Shown here: positions 59,750-64,000 of the stretch, one piece after another
Layout: every line of letters begins with the position of its first letter
Numbering within the stretch: position 1 is the stretch's first letter
Assembly: GCA_003260075.1 (NCBI GenBank)
Contig: QLIY01000581.1
Coordinates: forward strand, 39,757-103,756
DNA: 64,000 bases
From: Phallusia mammillata
Taxonomy: Eukaryota > Chordata > Ascidiacea > Phlebobranchia > Ascidiidae
Reading direction: 5' to 3'
Notes under the pieces: model-generated
Seen by the model: only the letters and a program-made list of their open reading frames with translations
Told to the model about the DNA's origin: nothing
Databases searched by the model: none
Translations under genes and position numbers: made by a program

Positions 59750-60914
59750 ATAGCTGATTTAATACAGTTAAATTTTGTACAGAAAATAATAACTTTAACT
59801 AAAAATAAGAAATAAACTGATGCCAGACAGACCACAATTATGTATTTGGCCAAAAAAATGAACAGATAAAATAGTACCCACTTTATATCTGTAAAAGTTT
59901 TCCTCCTGGCGTTTCGATGTGAAAACTCTACTTGTTTTCAGCTCAATGTAACAATCAGGCCCCCCCCCCCATTTCCAAAAAATAGCTTTATTTAATGTAG
60001 TTAAATTTTGTACAGAAAAATAATAACTAAGTAAAAATAGGAAATAAACTTATGCCAGACAGACCACAATTATGTATTTGGCCAAAAAAAATGAACAGAT
60101 AAAATTATACCCACTTTATATCTGTAAAAGTTTTCCTCCTGGCGTTTCGAGGTGAAAACTCTACTTGTTTTCAGCTCAATGTAGCAATCAGGTGGTGACA
60201 AGACTTCAACAGGTTCGCAACAATCTACTTCAGCTCCGTAAATCAATGAATGTCGGCCATTTAGTCTGCTTCGAAGGACAGAGCAAAATGCCATATTGGT
60301 GTTAATAACAGTTTCACAGGTTGGTGACGGCAATTCAGGTTCTGAGCCAGGTTTAGGAAATGGACCAGTCATATAACCTTCGAAACGGACAATACCCCCC
60401 CCCCCATTGTTTTCTCACGCAAAGTCATTTGCTTTTTGCGCTCTTTTGCTGCCTCTGTTTCAATTTCACTAATATAAATAGTATCACCGAGTTTCTGTGC
60501 AGCCATAATCCAACCGTCGCGGTTTTCATAAGGAGTGCACATAAACTTTGTTAGGTGTCCACGCCAAAGAACAAAGTCGGGAAAATTTCCTATTGTGTGA
60601 TGTGAAGAACTTCTACCTTCATCTTTATAGACAAACCGATCCTTATTTAATTGCATCCACATAAGAAGATGGTCTAATCTCTCTTTTACGTCTTCATCAC
60701 GTTTTACAAAGCGCTCAGTTTCGAAGCCATCATTTAAATTGAAGTTTAGCTTTTTGTTTCTTGAAACTTTTGGCATCACAAGGCAGGTCATTTGTCGTCG
60801 ATCATGATGAAACAGTCGTTCGCCATCTAATGAGAATCTGCCAACTTCTGTGGGTTTTCTCAAAAAACTTTGTTCACCATTTTCAGGTTTTAATAAGTCA
60901 GATATATTTAGCAT
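58171..60914 (-). CDS. DXO: DXO decapping exoribonuclease (Rai1/Dom3Z family), interrupted by a C run
   Basis: Minus-strand pieces: 60406-60914, 60115-60394 and 58171-58509. DXO removes faulty or NAD caps from mRNA and degrades the body 5' to 3', in nucleus and cytoplasm. Family landmarks: RKPTEVGRFSLDGER, DEDVKERLDHLL, WRGHLTKFMCTPYE, the acidic motifs SEIETE, GAEVDC and IELKTS (the metal-binding ExD and ExK sites), NTNMAFCSVLRSRL, and ALKWWAQSYLAGIPQIICGFRD. The end FLPQWYIDKMKK matches the usual C-terminus. An 11-base C run (60395-60405) separates REKTM from RFEGYM and shifts the frame by one. Flanking codons fit the family closely, so this looks like a sequence fault, not a dead gene. The donor at 60114 and acceptor at 58510 join in phase. 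The intron between them holds a MITE and several poly-C joints, including a partial exon copy at 59895-59959. Confidence 0.92.
58510..60114. repeat. DXO intron with out-of-order duplicated blocks
   Basis: C runs at 59206, 59334, 59484, 59672 (78 bases, to 59749) and 59960 separate restarted blocks. 59216-59333 repeats 59038-59155; 59344-59483 repeats DNA at 58050-58185 beyond the 3' end of the gene and includes the DXO stop codon; 59494-59671 repeats 58768-58950; 59750-59959 and 59971-60180 repeat each other. This reads as overlapping contigs placed in series. Confidence 0.7.
58556..58873. mobile_element. hAT-type MITE, 318 bp, in DXO intron
   Basis: Inverted ends caggggtgtgcaacc and ggttgcacacccctg are flanked by gtttaaat (58548-58555) and gtttcaat (58874-58881), 7 of 8 alike. 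The interior has 'gcggcccg' motifs shared with the elements at 22203 and 24563. Its right half is repeated at 59494-59600. Confidence 0.85.
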
Positions 60915-61799
60915 TTTACTTAAATTGTGCAAACGTGTTACGTTAGGTTTTAAAAATGTCTGAACAAGTCTTGAAAATTCTTAGGGTTTATTCTCTGTAC
61001 AATAAAACAAGCGGATATATTACACATTTTAAAAATGACGTTACGTACACAACCACAGCCATTTGGCACAAAAATTGTCTGAATTTTGCATAATCCAGGT
61101 AATAGCGTAAAAACACAAGATTTACCAATTTACTATGGTGGTAAAGTTATTGCAAAAACAAAGAAAAAACCACAAAAAAAACAAGTTCACTAACTGTACA
61201 TGCAACGCTGCAGACAGTGCACTGTACATGCAACATTGTTCAAAAAATGTATGTATTATGGATGGTGAAAAAACCTCTAAAAATACGAAGGCAATGTGTT
61301 GGAAAGTGGTGGTTGTCAATGTGAGGCATATAAGTGTTTGTGGTTATAAACACCTAAAAACACAATTAAAAGCAAAAAAAATGTTACAGAGATCTTGCAA
61401 ACGTTATTTATTTACCATGGAGGCAGGGTGCTACAAAGTACTATATCTAGGAAAATAAGAAAAATATTTAAAGGTAAACATAGTGCAAATATAAAACAGA
61501 TAATCAGACAACTTGATTTACAAATATTCTTAAATTTTTACTCTATTAGTACAGCAATATAGTGCAAGTTACAAATAACACTATTATATAAAATAAAGTA
61601 AAGCTACAAATGGCAAGCATGGATATGAAAAAAGCTAATAAGTACATATATATATCAATTAAAAACGAATCTCATGTGCACATTTTTATTTAGAAGAACT
61701 GTAGAAAATGCCTATTGCACGTTGCACTAGCAGCAATAAATCTGTGTCCACATATCAGGCATTAAGTTATAAGGGATCTTCCCACTGTGGTATTACGCA

Positions 61800-62115
61800 A
61801 TTAAACACTTGGAGTATATGGAATTATGCAATAGAAAGCTTACAAGTCACGCATGTTGTTACTCATGACGTCAGTGCGAATATTAGGTCATTTACATTAC
61901 AGACCTTAACCCCCCCCCCTGTTAAAATTGCTGATTCGGCAAATCGCCCTTTCGTTCCATCAGACGTCAATTATCAAAAGTCGCACCCACGGTATTTTTT
62001 AAAACTCTACGCCCATGACTTGGAGTATATAAACTTATGCAATAGAAAGCTTACAAGTCCGTTCTTACTCATGACGTCAGTGCGAATATTACGTCATTTA
62101 CGTTTCAGAACTTAA
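61800..62115. repeat. Duplicated segment with CRE palindromes
   Basis: About 110 bp (cttggagtatat... aatagaaagcttacaagtc... catgacgtcagtgcgaatat... cgtcatttac) occurs at 61809-61905 and 62020-62112. TGACGTCA lies at 61866-61873 and 62072-62079, the second followed by TTACGTCA, a near-CRE. A C run at 61910-61919 lies between. Confidence 0.55.
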
Positions 62116-62309
62116 ACGAATAGAGAACTTTACTGAGGTTATTGCACGAAATAACATTAAAACACTAGAAGGGTGGCTCAGCACATACTGTCATAGCACA
62201 TACACTACCTACACTTTATTTATAATCGGTCCCATATCAGCCACTGTCATACCGTTAGTTGTTTCTGTTAACTCATGGGTCCCCAACATATGCAACGTTG
62301 TAAATACAG

Positions 62310-62485
62310 ACGAATCCGGTTAATCGCATACCGGTTAATCGCATAATCCGTTTAATTGCATCGCAATCAAAAATCCCAAACCGTCGCCCATCGTTTGTTA
62401 AGAAAATCGTCCGGTTAATCGCATACCGGTTTATCGCATAAACCGGATATTCGCATCGATTTTCAACGAAATATGCGATTAACCG
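62310..62485. mobile_element. Tigger/pogo-like palindromic MITE
   Basis: The unit 'ccggttaatcgcata' occurs at least three times on the plus strand and in reverse as 'tatgcgattaaccgg' at the right (about 62471-62485). This pattern is typical of pogo-type MITE ends. No clear TA target duplication. Confidence 0.5.
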
Positions 62486-63557
62486 GATTGATGATCTCTA
62501 TGTGAAAGTCAAACAGACCGAGTTTTTCGAATAAAAGACGACGATATGATAGTAAAATCCTCCGGAGGTAATGTACGCGAAAAAAACGTAGATGCATGTT
62601 TGCATTCTACACCAAATAACGCATCTAACGTTGAAAATGAAACGTCTCGACCATAAAATATTTTTGAAAAGTTATTAGGAGATTAAATCGGCGTTCAGTT
62701 TACCGCTGTGCGATAACTAGGAATCGTTATCTCAAAGCTGTGCACATTGTTCCTTTATGGTTGGCTTATCTAATCGCCAATAGTGATATAACAAGCGTTT
62801 AAAAGAGTTCAACACGTTAAAATTACGAAACTGGTGCTCCGGCAAAGACGCTGATTGTAATTTCTTACTATGTGCAAACTGCACCAAATTCGAAGTATTA
62901 AACTGTATTGAAATTTGAAAAATGTTAAATGTAAAACAAATGGTTAAAAATGTTCTTTTGTTATTGTTCATGACCCGCAAAACACGTAATGGTTGTAAAA
63001 AATGTTAGCTCGCAAGTAATCACACTATGTTGTTTAGATTCACGCAATTGGTAACGTGCCAATGATTGACATATTTTATGTCGTCTATTCGTGACCTTGC
63101 GCAACTTATCAGGTGGATCACCGATTAAGAAAGGCATTTATTCCTCTAGTATTTGTTGCTGGTTTAAATTTTTGAAGCAACGATCACACGTTGATCACGT
63201 GACAGTCACGCTAATCTTGCAGCTGCAGTTTAGAACTTATCAAATTTCATCCAATTTGAACAATGTTTTCCAATTTACCCATTTTAGGGGGCTAGTGGGG
63301 TAAATACTGGGGCTACCAGGTCAATCAAACCAAAGGGCACATCTACACAACCATATCTACCATCTATGAAAGTTTCATCCAAATCCATCAATGATTTGTT
63401 GGCAAAAGTGCATGGACAAACTTCATGGCAGAAAAAAGTAAAAAATAAACTGAGTGAGGCCAAGATAATTATTGTAAGATTATAAAAAAAAGACTAATGC
63501 CAAAATAAAAAGCCTCATAAAAGATGCCAAAAAAGACAAAACTACACAAAGATGTTA

Positions 63558-64000
63558 TTATGATGTAATACAAAGATCATGGCTGTCCCCTTCCTTTATA
63601 AAAGTGCTTACACGCCCACAAAAGAGAGCAGTCTGTGTTGGATTGTGCATCAGAAAAAACATGAATGGATGATCACAAGTGAATCTTTTTTTCTTTTTTG
63701 GTGGAGACCAACCAGACCCCACTAGGAGTTCACCTTCAGTCACAGCTGCAGCCTCAGAACCTTCTTCATCAACTTCAATGAATGCTTTGTGAGCAACATG
63801 AGAAACATACAAGCCTTCCTGGGGAGAGATTCCTTTCAGATTGGCTAAACCGTCATTAAAAACATCATTTATGCCAAGTTTCTTCAAGGCATCAATTAAC
63901 TTGAATTTTTGTTCCAATTTCAATTTTGGGACTTTCAACTTAACTTCTTCCGTTGAGAACTGGTTGATCATTTTCAAAATCCAACCAGGATTTATCTTTT
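63558..64000 (-). CDS. Serpin, C-terminal exon (gene continues beyond window)
   Basis: The open minus-strand frame runs in from the right edge and ends at 63558. It holds the last third of a serpin: VKLKVPKLKLEQKFKLIDALKKLGINDVF, LKGIS, LYVSHVAHKAFIEVDEEGSEAAAVTE (the hinge), then a reactive-centre loop and the shutter/strand motif CDHPFMFFLMHNPTQTALFCGRV. Serpins are suicide inhibitors of serine or cysteine proteases. Counting from the hinge EEGSEAAAV, P1-P1' would fall at about Gly-Ser in GELLVGSGW, followed by a KKKKR stretch. The alanine-rich hinge suggests it can insert its loop, i.e. an inhibitor. Target protease and secretion cannot be told, since the N-terminus is outside. Confidence 0.9.
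   Translation of the reverse strand, partial: KINPGWILKMINQFSTEEVKLKVPKLKLEQKFKLIDALKKLGINDVFNDGLANLKGISPQEGLYVSHVAHKAFIEVDEEGSEAAAVTEGELLVGSGWSPPKKKKRFTCDHPFMFFLMHNPTQTALFCGRVSTFIKEGDSHDLCITS

Larger units (their letters stand above)
60915..63557. other. Intergenic DNA between DXO and serpin
   Basis: No conserved protein recognised. It holds a repeated segment around the C run at 61910 with two CRE palindromes, and a Tigger-like palindromic element at about 62310-62485. The rest is AT-rich unique sequence. Confidence 0.5.

Noticed and set aside
59627..59853. Open frames with polyproline or polyglycine
   Set aside because: Translation of the 78-base C run, not coding.
61135..61458. 107-codon frame, lysine-rich
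   Set aside because: Starts in an A-rich tract, has low complexity and no splice partners or recognisable domain.
1554..61919. C runs as CRISPR spacers, telomeric repeats or a programmed rearrangement signal
   Set aside because: The runs are plain homopolymers of varying length, with no repeat-spacer regularity and no telomere unit. N-marked joints with the same structure favour assembly gaps.
62546..62659. 37-codon frame beside the Tigger-like element
   Set aside because: Too short to judge and no visible similarity to a transposase.

Overview
The window looks like a compact invertebrate-chordate genome, most likely an ascidian (sea squirt). It is AT-rich with GT-AG introns of roughly 0.1-1.5 kb. 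The products resemble vertebrate proteins (SSUH2, RFC3, PGAP2, UNC93A, BTBD8, ODF2, DXO, a serpin). The DNA between exons is full of small transposons and tRNA-derived SINE fragments. The species call is inference. Gene models were read by eye, checking splice sites and reading phase at every junction.

Layout, left to right. 1-2190: no recognised gene. 2191-5314 (+): SSUH2-like zinc-finger protein ending in a CaaX-like motif. 7071-12043 (+): a 299-residue protein I cannot name with certainty, with weak gasdermin/pejvakin-like features. 12741-16491 (-): RFC3, the clamp-loader subunit. 17265-19136 (+): PGAP2, divergent from RFC3. About 19.45-39.95 kb: two head-to-tail copies of a roughly 10 kb block, each with a minus-strand UNC93A-like membrane protein gene; copy B lacks two exons as assembled. 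40355-45387 (-): BTBD8. 46176-47129 (+): an intronless coiled-coil protein with a possible kinetochore RWD C-terminus, closely followed by 47366-56854 (+): ODF2/cenexin. 58171-60914 (-): DXO, interrupted by a poly-C run. 63558-64000 (-): the C-terminal exon of a serpin.

Three features dominate the non-coding DNA. First, many short elements begin CAGGGGT/CAGTGGTT and carry 8-bp target duplications (hAT-type MITEs), one nested in another, some present in only one copy of the duplication. Second, there are SINEs with a tRNA-like head. Third, there are about 36 homopolymer runs, 34 of C and two of G, mostly 9-12 bases but up to 78. They usually sit where a local sequence ends and then restarts as a near-identical copy. 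Single N characters at 20263 and 34207 sit at junctions of the same kind, so I read most runs as assembly joints between overlapping, slightly different (probably allelic) contigs. This also means that the tandem UNC93A block could be two haplotypes placed in series.

The genes are mainly independent housekeeping and cytoskeletal genes. Two divergent pairs (RFC3/PGAP2 and BTBD8/coiled-coil gene) probably share promoter regions. The coiled-coil gene and ODF2 are close enough that co-transcription is possible.
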